From: an uncultured Mucilaginibacter sp.
Lineage (GTDB): Bacteria; Bacteroidota; Bacteroidia; Sphingobacteriales; Sphingobacteriaceae
Direction: 5' to 3'
Length of the DNA: 64,000 bases
NCBI RefSeq assembly: GCF_913773635.1
Contig: NZ_CAJYGQ010000008.1
Coordinates: 124,001 to 188,000, forward strand
Positions 18,737 to 26,488 of the stretch are shown here, piece after piece. Made by a program: the position numbers and the translations under genes. Position 1 is the stretch's first letter. Each line of letters begins with the position of its first letter. A model generated the notes under the pieces. That model was not told the origin of the DNA, ran no database searches, and saw nothing but the letters and a program-made list of their open reading frames with translations.

Positions 18737-18767
18737 CAAATATAGTAGTGGGTTTTATAATAACAAA
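18737..18767 (-). promoter_or_regulatory. complete Bacteroidota-type promoter of nuoA
   Basis: On the minus strand TTTG (18767-18764) is followed after exactly 19 bases by TATATTTG (18744-18737), a full match to the TTTG-N19-TAnnTTTG consensus. The -33 box lies in the T-run of the terminator of the upstream TPR gene. The predicted transcription start falls at or very near the nuoA ATG. Confidence 0.8.
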
Positions 18768-18794
18768 AAAGGTGCAGTTTAAACTGCACCTTTT
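18767..18794 (-). terminator. intrinsic terminator of the exbB-tonB-TPR operon
   Basis: A perfect 28-base palindrome (arm AAAAGGTGCAGTTT, no spacer) ends on the minus strand in a run of T. It is 26 bases after the stop codon of the TPR gene and just upstream of nuoA. Confidence 0.88.
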
Positions 18795-18820
18795 AATAAT
18801 ATAATTTATAAAAGCATTAA

Positions 18821-20524
18821 TTATTTGCCTTTACCTTTTGCTGCCGGCTTATTTTTCCTGTTGAAGAAATTTGAAGCTTGCGCATTGTTTGGATCATTCT
18901 CGCGAGCTTTAGTGTAATTTTCTGTAGCCTTGGCCATATCCTTTTCTTTATATTCAGCAAATGCACCTAAGTAAGCATATGCTTCAGCAAGATTCTTTTT
19001 ATCAGCTTCTGCAACTGTTTCTTTTGCTTTTGTAACCTCAATTAACTTTTCATAGTAAGGTTTAGCAAAGCCTTGGATGTTGTTACGGTCTTTCTCTTTT
19101 AAATCATACAAACGTGCACGGTAAAGCGTAACTGTAGTGTTTGGCGTTGGCACTTTTGATTGAATGTAAGCAAAAGCAGAGTCGGCTTTAGCTAACAACA
19201 TGGTATCAGCAACAGGTTTTGGAGTAGCTTTGCTTGCAAGCTGATCGCCGTAAGCAAAGTAATAGCTAAACCCTTCTGAAAAATAATCATTCAAAGTTGC
19301 TTTTCTAGATTTAGATACATACTGTCTGTAAGCATCACCGGCTTTTTCATATTGACGTTTTGCATAATATATTTTTGCAATATCAGCATATAAATCACCC
19401 TGAGTTGTATCCAACTTTACAGTTTTCTCCAAAGTCTGCAAAGCTGCAGTAGTATCTTTTGCTTTTAATTGAATACGACCTTGGTAGTAGTAGTCATAAG
19501 GAATGATACGCTTAGGATCCGCCTTGCTCATCCATGAATTCATAGCACTCTGAGCTGTAGCTGCATCACCGTTTTCAAAAGCTGAATAAGCTAAGTAACG
19601 GTATGCACGTGCGTTTGCATTAGGCATTTGGCTTAAAGCTGTAGCTTCGGTTTGAAGTTCTTTAAACTTACCAGCCTGGTATAAAAAGTCGGCATAACGA
19701 AGACGAGATTCTACAGAGTTATCAGTTAAGCTTAAAAACTTGCTGTACTTCTCAACCGCTTCATTTACTTTGGCTGATGCCTGAGCAGGAACTTTTTGTG
19801 CCCAACGAATATCAGTTTCAGCCCACTCACGGTAAGCAGGACCAAAATTCGGATCAATTGCTAAAGCAGCTTTAAATTCTTCTTCAGATGCATCCCAATT
19901 GTTAGCCTGGCGCCATACCACACCGGTTGCAACTTTTGCAGCTGCGGCTTTAGGGTTAATTTTCAATGCATCTTCATAAGCTTTTACCGCATCAGTATTT
20001 TTTAATTGAGTACGATATGCGTCACCTAAAGCAATATACAATTCAGGATCTTTTGCACTTACAGCAAGACCCTTTTGCAAAACTGCAATAGCAGCGTTGC
20101 CATCAGGCTCACCTAGCAAATAAGCTTCACCAACATATTGAAACGGCTTGGTTTCTTTACCTGCAAGTGTAATTGCCTGGTTGAAGTTTGACTGTGCGCC
20201 AGCCTGATCTTTACTTAAACGCGCAACCGCGCCTAAACCTGCATAATTTAAAGCTGATTTAGGATTAGCAGCTATACCTTTAGTAAAAACGGCTTTGGCC
20301 GAATCAACATAATCCTGTTCGAGGTAAACCCAGCCCAGGTAAAAGAAGTTTTCATCTTTATTAGCCTGAGTCGCTGTTAAATTTTTCAACATCGACTTAG
20401 CTTTCTGGTATTGTTCGGCGTCAATGGCTTTCTTGGCGTCGGCAAGACTCTGCGCAAAAACAGTTGAACCTATAAATACCAGCCCTGTTGCAGCTACTGC
20501 CGCTTTACTAATCATATTCTTCAT
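18821..20524 (-). CDS. exported tetratricopeptide-repeat protein of the TonB operon
   Basis: The 567-aa product starts with a signal peptide (about residues 1-24, cleavage after VFA) and continues with at least eight TPR-like helical pairs, for example ENFFYLGWVYLEQ, SALNYAGLGAVARLS and PELYIALGDAYRTQ. It ends in a basic Lys-rich tail (KNKPAAKGKGK). TPRs mediate protein contacts; the periplasm is the likely location. A TPR gene at the end of an exbB-exbD-tonB-pstS-like operon is a recurring arrangement in Bacteroidota, but its role in energy transduction is not defined. It follows the PstS-like gene by 28 bases and ends in a strong terminator. Confidence 0.85.
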   Translation of the reverse strand: MKNMISKAAVAATGLVFIGSTVFAQSLADAKKAIDAEQYQKAKSMLKNLTATQANKDENFFYLGWVYLEQDYVDSAKAVFTKGIAANPKSALNYAGLGAVARLSKDQAGAQSNFNQAITLAGKETKPFQYVGEAYLLGEPDGNAAIAVLQKGLAVSAKDPELYIALGDAYRTQLKNTDAVKAYEDALKINPKAAAAKVATGVVWRQANNWDASEEEFKAALAIDPNFGPAYREWAETDIRWAQKVPAQASAKVNEAVEKYSKFLSLTDNSVESRLRYADFLYQAGKFKELQTEATALSQMPNANARAYRYLAYSAFENGDAATAQSAMNSWMSKADPKRIIPYDYYYQGRIQLKAKDTTAALQTLEKTVKLDTTQGDLYADIAKIYYAKRQYEKAGDAYRQYVSKSRKATLNDYFSEGFSYYFAYGDQLASKATPKPVADTMLLAKADSAFAYIQSKVPTPNTTVTLYRARLYDLKEKDRNNIQGFAKPYYEKLIEVTKAKETVAEADKKNLAEAYAYLGAFAEYKEKDMAKATENYTKARENDPNNAQASNFFNRKNKPAAKGKGK

Positions 20525-20552
20525 GGCTTTTTTTATAGTTTTAGTTACTTAT

Positions 20553-21467
20553 TTATTTTAAAATCATTTCCCGCTGCGGTATTGAATCAGGCAATAAACC
20601 CGATTTCAAAATAATCCTTTGTCCGCGGTCGCTCTTTATAAATGCAGCAAATCCTGCTGCTAATCCCATCTTCCCGGTGCTGTTAAGTATATACAGACCA
20701 CGAATAAGCGGATATTGTTTTAGAGCTAATGTAGTTTGGTTAGGTTTAAAGTACTCTGTCGGCGATTTGTCATTACTTTCATCTTTAACGCCAACTATTT
20801 TCACCTTGCTTACCGCATCCGCATAATCCTTATCAGGGTCGTCAAGCCAGCTAAAGCCAACTATGCCTATTGAGTTCGGATGCTCGCTTACATACTTTAT
20901 TACATCTTTATTTGATTGTAAAGCATAAATGTTCTTCTCTTTTAACTCTTTGTTACCCGAAAAGTCTTTCAAATATCTTACCAAACTCGAATTTGGGTTA
21001 TCAAACACAATATTCTTATCGGTCATTGTTTTACCGTTAAGCATATCTTTAATTTGCTTTACAGATATAGTTGTATCGGCAGATTGTTGATTGACTATCA
21101 ACGCAATAGCATCAACAGCAAACCTGTGCACATCCGGTGGTAAACCACGGCGCTCAAGTATCCCTAACTCAGATGGATTTAGCTCACGTGACAAAATGGC
21201 AACCCGTATGCTATCTTCCAAAAAGAGCTTTAGCGCTTCATTCTCTGATTTATATACAAACTCAGGCTTGGCCTCGGTAAACAACGCTTTGAATACGTAA
21301 GCTTCCTGATCCAATATAGGCTTAAACGATTCATCAGCCAGAAATAGTGCCTTACCTTTAACAAAAGTATCGTCACCTTTAACTTGTGAAGCCTGTTGTT
21401 GACGGCACATACCGAAAACAATGATGACAAGAATGCTGCAAATAATAATTTTTATGCTGTTGCTCAT
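20553..21467 (-). CDS. PstS-like substrate-binding protein in the TonB operon
   Basis: The 304-aa product resembles phosphate ABC transporter binding proteins (PBP-like domain, about residues 40-295): it has the strand-helix order, AVDAIALIVNQQSADTTISVKQIKDML and GIVGFSWLDD segments of the family. An N-terminal hydrophobic segment ends in FGMC with C21; methionine before the cysteine is unusual for a lipobox, so lipidation is uncertain. No pstCAB genes lie nearby, so it probably does not feed a phosphate ABC transporter. Its ATG overlaps the stop of the small membrane protein gene by 4 bases, indicating coupled translation with the tonB operon. Confidence 0.8.
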   Translation of the reverse strand: MSNSIKIIICSILVIIVFGMCRQQQASQVKGDDTFVKGKALFLADESFKPILDQEAYVFKALFTEAKPEFVYKSENEALKLFLEDSIRVAILSRELNPSELGILERRGLPPDVHRFAVDAIALIVNQQSADTTISVKQIKDMLNGKTMTDKNIVFDNPNSSLVRYLKDFSGNKELKEKNIYALQSNKDVIKYVSEHPNSIGIVGFSWLDDPDKDYADAVSKVKIVGVKDESNDKSPTEYFKPNQTTLALKQYPLIRGLYILNSTGKMGLAAGFAAFIKSDRGQRIILKSGLLPDSIPQREMILK

Positions 21468-21691
21468 CTGCGGTTGTCTGTTCTTACAATGCGGATAAAA
21501 CGCAGTACGCCGTATACAATAAAAAGTCCACCAAAGGTGTACCGTTGCGTTTGCGATAAATTAAGAGGAAGCTTGTCCCAGAACATAATCATCAAGCCGA
21601 GGATGATGACTACGATGAATAAGGCTGCGCCTAAAATAAACAAAAACCGCCTTTGGGGCGATTTTTGTTCATCGTTATTTGAATTTAACAT
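21464..21691 (-). CDS. small two-helix membrane protein in the TonB operon
   Basis: I do not recognise a named family for this 75-aa product. It has a charged N terminus, a long hydrophobic helix at about residues 16-37, a short polar loop and a second helix at about 50-65, ending RIVRTDNRR, so both ends probably face the cytoplasm. It begins 8 bases after tonB and overlaps the PstS-like gene by 4 bases (ATGA), so it is locked into the operon. An accessory or stabilising role for the Exb/TonB complex is inference. Confidence 0.72.
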   Translation of the reverse strand: MLNSNNDEQKSPQRRFLFILGAALFIVVIILGLMIMFWDKLPLNLSQTQRYTFGGLFIVYGVLRFIRIVRTDNRR

Positions 21692-21699
21692 GAATAATC

Positions 21700-22545
21700 T
21701 TATTGATCTTGCAAAGTAAATACAATTGGAACGGTGTACTGTACACGTACTGCACGGCCGTTTTGTTTACCTGGTGACCATTTTGGAGAATTCTTTAATA
21801 CACGGATAGCTTCTTCTTCTAAACCTGAGCCTAATGTACGGCCAATTGGTTTGATGTCGGTTAAGCTACCGTCGCGTTCTACTACGAAGGTTACGTTTAC
21901 ACGACCTTGTACACCGTTTTCAGATGCCACGGCAGGATAACGCAAAGCTTTGTTAAGGTACTTACCAAAGCCGGCCATACCACCCGGAAAGTCAGGTAAC
22001 TGCTCTACTGAGGTAAAAATCTCATTTGGGTTTGACTCTGTTACTGCAGCGCTCACTGGTGCGTTACCTACCGGCTCGTCAATACGAACTGTTTGCGTAG
22101 GGTCACCTTTGATGTCTTTCTGTCCAGGGTCGGCCACTTTAAGATCTTCCTGGCTTGGTGGATCTTTCTCGCGTACCTGCTCATCTGGTTTAACAACCGG
22201 GGGCGGGAATTTCACCTGGTCAACCTTTGGCTTTTGAGGCTCAGGGCTTGGCGGCGGCGGCGGAGGTGGCTCTGCTTCGTTCAATGGTGGTGGCGGCGTA
22301 AGCACCACTTCTTCAATTTTAACCTTCTCTTTTGGCTTAGGTATAAAACCTTTGATTTTGTTAATGATGGTTGGCAGTGATACTGCAAACGCAAACAAAC
22401 TTATCGTAATAAACAACGCAATCATAGTGCTGCGCGGGTTGGTTTTACGTAGTTCGTATGCACCGTAAGATTTGTTACGGTCAGCAAAAACAACATCAAG
22501 CCATTCAGGTTTCAGTATGTCTAATTTTGATCCTAAAATAGCCAT
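21700..22545 (-). CDS. tonB: TonB energy transducer
   Basis: TonB couples the proton-driven ExbB/ExbD motor in the inner membrane to outer-membrane receptors. The 281-aa product has a cytoplasmic N-terminal tail, one membrane helix at about residues 41-60, a periplasm-spanning Pro-rich region (about 88-130, with runs of proline and Lys/Pro) and a C-terminal TonB_C domain at about 195-281 (YPAVASENGVQGRVNVTFVV, then IVFTLQDQ). The N-terminal tail of about 40 residues is longer than in Proteobacteria, as is common in Bacteroidota. It follows the second exbD by 37 bases. Confidence 0.95.
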   Translation of the reverse strand: MAILGSKLDILKPEWLDVVFADRNKSYGAYELRKTNPRSTMIALFITISLFAFAVSLPTIINKIKGFIPKPKEKVKIEEVVLTPPPPLNEAEPPPPPPPSPEPQKPKVDQVKFPPPVVKPDEQVREKDPPSQEDLKVADPGQKDIKGDPTQTVRIDEPVGNAPVSAAVTESNPNEIFTSVEQLPDFPGGMAGFGKYLNKALRYPAVASENGVQGRVNVTFVVERDGSLTDIKPIGRTLGSGLEEEAIRVLKNSPKWSPGKQNGRAVRVQYTVPIVFTLQDQ

Positions 22546-22582
22546 GACATTAGTTTTTCAAATTCAACACAAGTGCTGATGA

Positions 22583-23125
22583 TTAATAAATTTTATCTCT
22601 TTTAAGCAAGTCTATTTCAACTGGTGTGATATCAACAATTGCGTATAGCTTGTTGTTTGTGATGTTAAGCTCATCAATAACGTCAATCATGTTTTTATAA
22701 ACAGATTTATCACTTGGCTTAATAATAACAAACATTTCCTTACCGGTAGATTGCTTAATTCTCTGACCTTGCTCTACAAGTACTTTACGGAAACCTTCTT
22801 TACCGTAACCATCAACGGTTGGCGGGGTAAGTGATTCTCCAGGTACGCCAATAAACCATTCCAGTTTATTGTTGCTGCCTAATAACACGGTAAGCGTTCT
22901 TGAGGCCGCAATTGGCTCCTGTACATCAGGCTTCTGATCATCTTTATCAGGCATGGCTAAATCCATTGCCTTTGCTTTTGACAGGGTAGTGGTAAGCATA
23001 AAGAAGGTTACCAGTAAGAAAGCTAAATCCACCATCGCGGTTAAGTCAACGCGGGTTGATTGTTTTTTACTTCTTACCTTACCACCTTTTTTCTTACCCC
23101 CACCGGAGGTATCTAATTCTGCCAT
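22583..23125 (-). CDS. exbD: ExbD/TolR-type protein, second copy
   Basis: ExbD is a single-pass membrane protein whose in-membrane aspartate carries protons in the ExbB-ExbD motor. The 180-aa product has a Lys-rich cytoplasmic tail, a helix at about residues 26-47 (RVDLTAMVDLAFLLVTFFML) with D33 as the likely proton-carrying residue, and a periplasmic domain with the MFVIIKPSDKSVYKNMIDVIDEL strand-helix element. It starts one base after the first exbD. The two copies are diverged, suggesting a heteromeric motor. Confidence 0.93.
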   Translation of the reverse strand: MAELDTSGGGKKKGGKVRSKKQSTRVDLTAMVDLAFLLVTFFMLTTTLSKAKAMDLAMPDKDDQKPDVQEPIAASRTLTVLLGSNNKLEWFIGVPGESLTPPTVDGYGKEGFRKVLVEQGQRIKQSTGKEMFVIIKPSDKSVYKNMIDVIDELNITNNKLYAIVDITPVEIDLLKRDKIY

Positions 23126-23126
23126 G

Positions 23127-23738
23127 TTATTCTTTTCCTCTTAATGATGTAATTAAACTGAATTTGTTTACTTCCTGCTTTTGCAGAATGGCAATAATTT
23201 TTTGGATAGTCGGATACTCTTCCTGGCTGTCACCTTTGATGGTAACACGAAGCTCTTTACCCGAAATATTTTTGGTTACTACGCGGGCTTCATAAATCCA
23301 GTTGAACAATTCGTTGCTAACTGAATCGGTTGGGATACCTGGAGCTTTAAACTCTTTCATTTGGTCGCCATCAAAACTCAGGTATTGTTTAACCTGTGCA
23401 ATAGGCACACCAATGTTTGGCATAACCGAAAACTTGTTTACCTCTGAAGGCGTAAAGCTGATTTTATATCTGTCGCCCATACGCAGCAACAATTGCTTAC
23501 GTACTTCAAAACCTTCAACACCAAAAAACACTTTGCCTTTACCGCCAATAGTTAGCGTGGCAATATCACTTTCCGGAAGAAGTGTTTGTGCTGTAGAAGC
23601 AGGAGTATCAACCGGAACCGGATCCTCCACCTTAGGTTTTGCCGTTAATATAAAGAAGGTAAGCAAAAGGAACGCAACGTCACACATGGCCGTCATGTCA
23701 ATTGCTGTACTCTTTCTTGGAATTTTTACTCTTGGCAT
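23127..23738 (-). CDS. exbD: ExbD/TolR-type protein, first copy
   Basis: The 203-aa product has a short basic start (MPRVKIPRKS), a membrane helix at about residues 12-33 with D20 in AMCDVAFLLLTFFIL as the likely proton-carrying residue, and a periplasmic domain that ends LRVTIKGDSQEEYPTIQKII followed by a Lys-rich tail. It is longer than the second copy and differs strongly in the periplasmic part. It lies 104 bases after exbB, with a GC-rich hairpin in the spacer. Confidence 0.93.
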   Translation of the reverse strand: MPRVKIPRKSTAIDMTAMCDVAFLLLTFFILTAKPKVEDPVPVDTPASTAQTLLPESDIATLTIGGKGKVFFGVEGFEVRKQLLLRMGDRYKISFTPSEVNKFSVMPNIGVPIAQVKQYLSFDGDQMKEFKAPGIPTDSVSNELFNWIYEARVVTKNISGKELRVTIKGDSQEEYPTIQKIIAILQKQEVNKFSLITSLRGKE

Positions 23739-23787
23739 TTCTGTTTGTCTCTTAAATAAATACTATAACCGGTTAATTATTCAAACC

Positions 23788-23818
23788 TGCCCGCCGCTGT
23801 AAATGCGGGCGGCGGGCA
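23788..23818 (-). promoter_or_regulatory. GC-rich hairpin between exbB and the first exbD
   Basis: TGCCCGCCGC (23788-23797) and its complement (23809-23818) form a 10-bp, almost all-GC stem with an 11-base loop. There is no T-run on the minus strand, so it is unlikely to be a classic terminator. A processing or mRNA-protection element that separates exbB from exbD expression fits better. Confidence 0.6.
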
Positions 23819-23842
23819 AGAATGTTATATCAAAACCAAATT

Positions 23843-24688
23843 TTAGTATCTTGCTTTGTTCTTGTGTGAAGCAGCAAATGTTTGTACGATGCTGAAACCA
23901 GTCTCGTCAATAGCGTAAGTTAATTTATCAATTTTAGACGTAAATACGTTGTAAGAGATAATTGATAACGCTGAAGTTAAGATACCCAATGCAGTGTTAA
24001 TTAACGCCTCAGAAATGTGAGATGATAATTCAGCCTGGTTAGGAGCACCTGAAGTTGCCAGTGCGCGGAATGCACCAATCATACCTACCACTGTACCCAA
24101 TAAGCCAATAAGTGTACCTACTGATACTAAGGTTGCAATGATAGTTAAGTTTTGCTCTAACATAGGCATCTCTAAAGCAGTAGCTTCTTCAATGTCTTTT
24201 TGAATAGCTAAAGTTTTTTGATCTACGTCAAGGTTTTCTTCAGCTTCCATTTCACGGTATTTTTTTAACCCTGATTTGATAACGTTTGCTACCGAACCTT
24301 TTTGCTTGTCACACTCAGCGCTGGCAGCATCAATGTTACCTTGGTTTAAGAAAGCGTTGATTTTTCTAACGAATGCATCAACGTTACCAGTACCGGCAGC
24401 TTTATTGATAACTACAAAACGCTCAATTGAAAATACTGCCATCATCAGGAAGCAGGTCATTAACACAGGAACGATTGGACCACCTTTGTGGATAGTACCA
24501 AAGTAATCGGTTGGCTCTCCGTGTTCAACATCACCACCTTTGTAATGGCTTGGATCACCCAAAACGAATATAAACAGTAACACTGCTATAACGAAACAAA
24601 TAGGAATAACTAAAGACGCAAAAGTACTTGAGGTACCTGAGCTTTCTTTTTTAACAGGAGTAGTTGGTTTTGATGGTGCGGTTGCCAT
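23843..24688 (-). CDS. exbB: ExbB/TolQ/MotA-type proton channel protein
   Basis: ExbB forms the pentameric channel of the TonB motor. The 281-aa product has an extra N-terminal helix (about residues 25-45), the first core helix at about 70-90 (GGPIVPVLMTCFLMMAVFSI) and the paired helices at about 185-215 and 230-255 (LIATLVSVGTLIGLLGTVVGMIGAF-type segment, then EALINTALGILTSALSII), matching the MotA/TolQ/ExbB domain. It is the first gene of the operon; a 472-base gene-free region with a promoter-like element lies upstream. Confidence 0.95.
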   Translation of the reverse strand: MATAPSKPTTPVKKESSGTSSTFASLVIPICFVIAVLLFIFVLGDPSHYKGGDVEHGEPTDYFGTIHKGGPIVPVLMTCFLMMAVFSIERFVVINKAAGTGNVDAFVRKINAFLNQGNIDAASAECDKQKGSVANVIKSGLKKYREMEAEENLDVDQKTLAIQKDIEEATALEMPMLEQNLTIIATLVSVGTLIGLLGTVVGMIGAFRALATSGAPNQAELSSHISEALINTALGILTSALSIISYNVFTSKIDKLTYAIDETGFSIVQTFAASHKNKARY

Positions 24689-24759
24689 TACTTAAAAATT
24701 TAGTTTTAGTTTTTGTTTATAATATTTAGTTAATTAAATATACGCTGTTGTGCGAATAA

Positions 24760-24767
24760 CAAATTTA
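24760..24767 (-). promoter_or_regulatory. candidate -7 element for the exbB operon
   Basis: TAAATTTG on the minus strand matches TAnnTTTG and is 72 bases upstream of the exbB ATG. There is no TTTG at the expected -33 distance. The same octamer precedes nuoB. Confidence 0.4.
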
Positions 24768-24913
24768 TAATTTAAATCAGATAAAACTATTCAATTTGAA
24801 ATTCTTCATAATTATTTAACGTTTGTATTTACAAGCTTATAATACGTTTGAAGTTTATTTATAACGTAATTAAGGCCATATATTATGTTTCAACAAACAA
24901 TTTTTTGCAATGA

Positions 24914-25002
24914 AAGCCATTTTTTTTAAAACTATCAAGGCTACGGTACTAAAAAAGTGTAACTAAACTGATATAGATGCAGTTTAAGCCATTTTTTTTA
25001 AA
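24914..25002. repeat. 17-bp direct repeat, 72-bp period
   Basis: AAGCCATTTTTTTTAAA occurs at 24914-24930 and again at 24986-25002, inside the gene-free stretch upstream of exbB. The copies are identical and each is followed within a few bases by an AAGG. Part is a T-tract, so some similarity could be compositional. Confidence 0.65.
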
Positions 25003-25161
25003 CTTAAGGCGCACAATATACGGTTTGCGCATGCCTACCCTATCCAAAAACGTTAAAAACTGTATTTTTTTAAAAACTTTTCATAAAAAACCGCAACTAA
25101 GCTTTTTAATTTTCAAAAAAACGTCTTGGATATTGAAATTTAAACAAACGCTGTGTTAAAT

Positions 25162-25506
25162 TCAACCTCCCGCCTTTTTAGCTTTATAGCCATCATCGGT
25201 AAGTTGTAACAGAATTTTATCTCTGAAATCGCCCTGAATTAAAATTTCATAATCCTTTACCGAACCTCCAACACCACATTTGGTTTTAAGTTTTTTTCCT
25301 AAAGCTTCCAAATCTGCCTCGGAACCGGCAAAACCGGTAACGCGTGTAACCAATTTGCCCCCGCCTTTACGGTCGAGGTATATTTTAAGGTTTTGTTGAT
25401 TGGGGGCAGGCGTGCTTACATCGCCGTTGTCATCATTGTGGTACTCAAATTCAGGATTGGTTGAGTACATAATACCATCATTTCGGCGCTGGTTTTTTTT
25501 AGACAT
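25162..25506 (-). CDS. SUI1/eIF1-family translation factor (YciH type)
   Basis: The 114-aa product has a Lys-rich N-terminal half and a C-terminal SUI1 domain at about residues 40-112, with [32 protein letters not shown] and [24 protein letters not shown], all strongly conserved in YciH-type proteins. Homologues of eIF1 in bacteria may act in start-site fidelity but their role is not settled. It lies 15 bases after the lipid kinase gene and is probably cotranscribed. Confidence 0.9.
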   Translation of the reverse strand: MSKKNQRRNDGIMYSTNPEFEYHNDDNGDVSTPAPNQQNLKIYLDRKGGGKLVTRVTGFAGSEADLEALGKKLKTKCGVGGSVKDYEILIQGDFRDKILLQLTDDGYKAKKAGG

Positions 25507-25521
25507 AACCTCAATATTTAT

Positions 25522-26412
25522 TTAAACGCGGTGGTAATTTGTACCAACAATAACGTTTAGTGAACGCGGAACAATATGCACCTCGGCGGTTACACCTGCT
25601 GTTTGCGGCTCGCCGTCAACATGTACGGCACCAGGGTTTCCGCGTTTTATACTAATGTTTTTACCACGTATAATTTCAACGTATTTTGATTTATCGGCTG
25701 TTTTGGTAAACATACGCATTCCCATTTCCGGAAACCGGTATAAAGGGAATGGCTTTATAACGCAAACGTCCAGCAAACCATCCTGCACCGAAGCCCTTGG
25801 CGATACGTGTGCATTATTACCATATTGCGACGAGTTAGCAAAACTCAGCATGAAAGCTTCACGGTTGTAATCTGCGCCGTCTATCTGCAGTTGATAGCTT
25901 TCTGACCGGTAGTTAAGTATTTCCTTTACTGCCGATTTGAAGTAAGTAATGAAACCTCTTGCCTTTTGTTGTGCAAATACCTGGCTTATGTGCGCATCAA
26001 AACCCATACCAGCCATATTAAAAAACCATTGCCCATTTAGCTGGCCGGCATCTATGCTTTCAACCTTATTACTATTAATGTTGCGGATAGCCTGACCGGT
26101 ATCCATAGGTATACCTAAAAACCTGGAAAGACCATTACCCGAACCGAAAGGCAACACACCTAAAGCTGCGTTTGTACCAACCACGGCCGATGCTACTTCG
26201 TTAACGGTACCATCCCCTCCTACTGCTATAATAGATTGGTAGGTGCTTACAGCATCTTTAGCCAGCCAGTGGGCATGGCCTGCTTCTTCAGTAAATACAA
26301 TGGTGTAGTCGATAGCCGAACCGTCGATATGTTGTTGTATAAGCCCCGGAACATGGTTCTTGGCCTTGCCCCCGGCAATAGGATTTATAACAAATAAGAC
26401 TTTCCTTTTCAA
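25522..26412 (-). CDS. diacylglycerol kinase family (YegS/DgkB-like) lipid kinase
   Basis: The 296-aa product has the DAGK catalytic domain: NPIAGGKAKN at 10-19, the nucleotide motif GGDGTVNE at 65-72 and GSGNGLSR at 90-97, and a C-terminal beta domain ending in NVIVG. It should phosphorylate a diacylglycerol, sphingoid or similar lipid at the membrane; the substrate cannot be read. The start is a TTG at 26412: the product then begins KRKVLFVINP, the usual family start, and there is no ATG upstream in frame before a stop. Its promoter faces away from metK. Confidence 0.88.
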   Translation of the reverse strand: MKRKVLFVINPIAGGKAKNHVPGLIQQHIDGSAIDYTIVFTEEAGHAHWLAKDAVSTYQSIIAVGGDGTVNEVASAVVGTNAALGVLPFGSGNGLSRFLGIPMDTGQAIRNINSNKVESIDAGQLNGQWFFNMAGMGFDAHISQVFAQQKARGFITYFKSAVKEILNYRSESYQLQIDGADYNREAFMLSFANSSQYGNNAHVSPRASVQDGLLDVCVIKPFPLYRFPEMGMRMFTKTADKSKYVEIIRGKNISIKRGNPGAVHVDGEPQTAGVTAEVHIVPRSLNVIVGTNYHRV

Positions 26413-26432
26413 CGAGCTATCTTTTTCGCAGC

Positions 26433-26440
26433 CAAAAGTA
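26433..26440 (-). promoter_or_regulatory. candidate -7 element for the lipid kinase operon
   Basis: TACTTTTG on the minus strand, with TTTA 19 bases further upstream in place of TTTG. It predicts a leader of about 14 bases before the TTG start at 26412. It is the mirror image of the metK element at 26471-26478. Confidence 0.5.
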
Positions 26441-26447
26441 AGCCTAT

Positions 26448-26478
26448 TTTCGGCTTTTGTAAAATTGTTTTACTTTTG
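26448..26478 (+). promoter_or_regulatory. candidate metK promoter
   Basis: TACTTTTG at 26471-26478 fits TAnnTTTG, and TTTC lies 19 bases upstream at 26448-26451 (three of four matches to TTTG). The predicted start is around 26484, immediately before the first stem of the riboswitch. Confidence 0.6.
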
Positions 26479-26488
26479 CTACCCGAAA

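Larger units (their letters stand above)
24689..25161 (-). other. gene-free AT-rich region upstream of exbB
   Basis: No convincing gene is present in these 473 bases. A 60-codon open frame on the plus strand (24977-25159) has a Phe/Lys-rich product with no recognisable feature and is probably chance in AT-rich DNA. The part nearest exbB holds a candidate -7 element, and the middle holds a 17-bp direct repeat. I see no clear terminator for the gene ending at 25162. Confidence 0.6.

Noticed and set aside
22240..22300. GGCGGCGG-rich low-complexity tract
   Set aside because: It is the coding sequence for the proline runs of TonB, not a separate repeat element.
22093..22380. Trp/Arg-rich open frame opposite tonB
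   Set aside because: It is the antisense reading of the proline-rich TonB linker.
24977..25159. 60-codon open frame on the plus strand upstream of exbB
   Set aside because: The product is rich in Phe, Lys and Leu from AT-rich DNA, has no recognisable feature and overlaps a repeat word.
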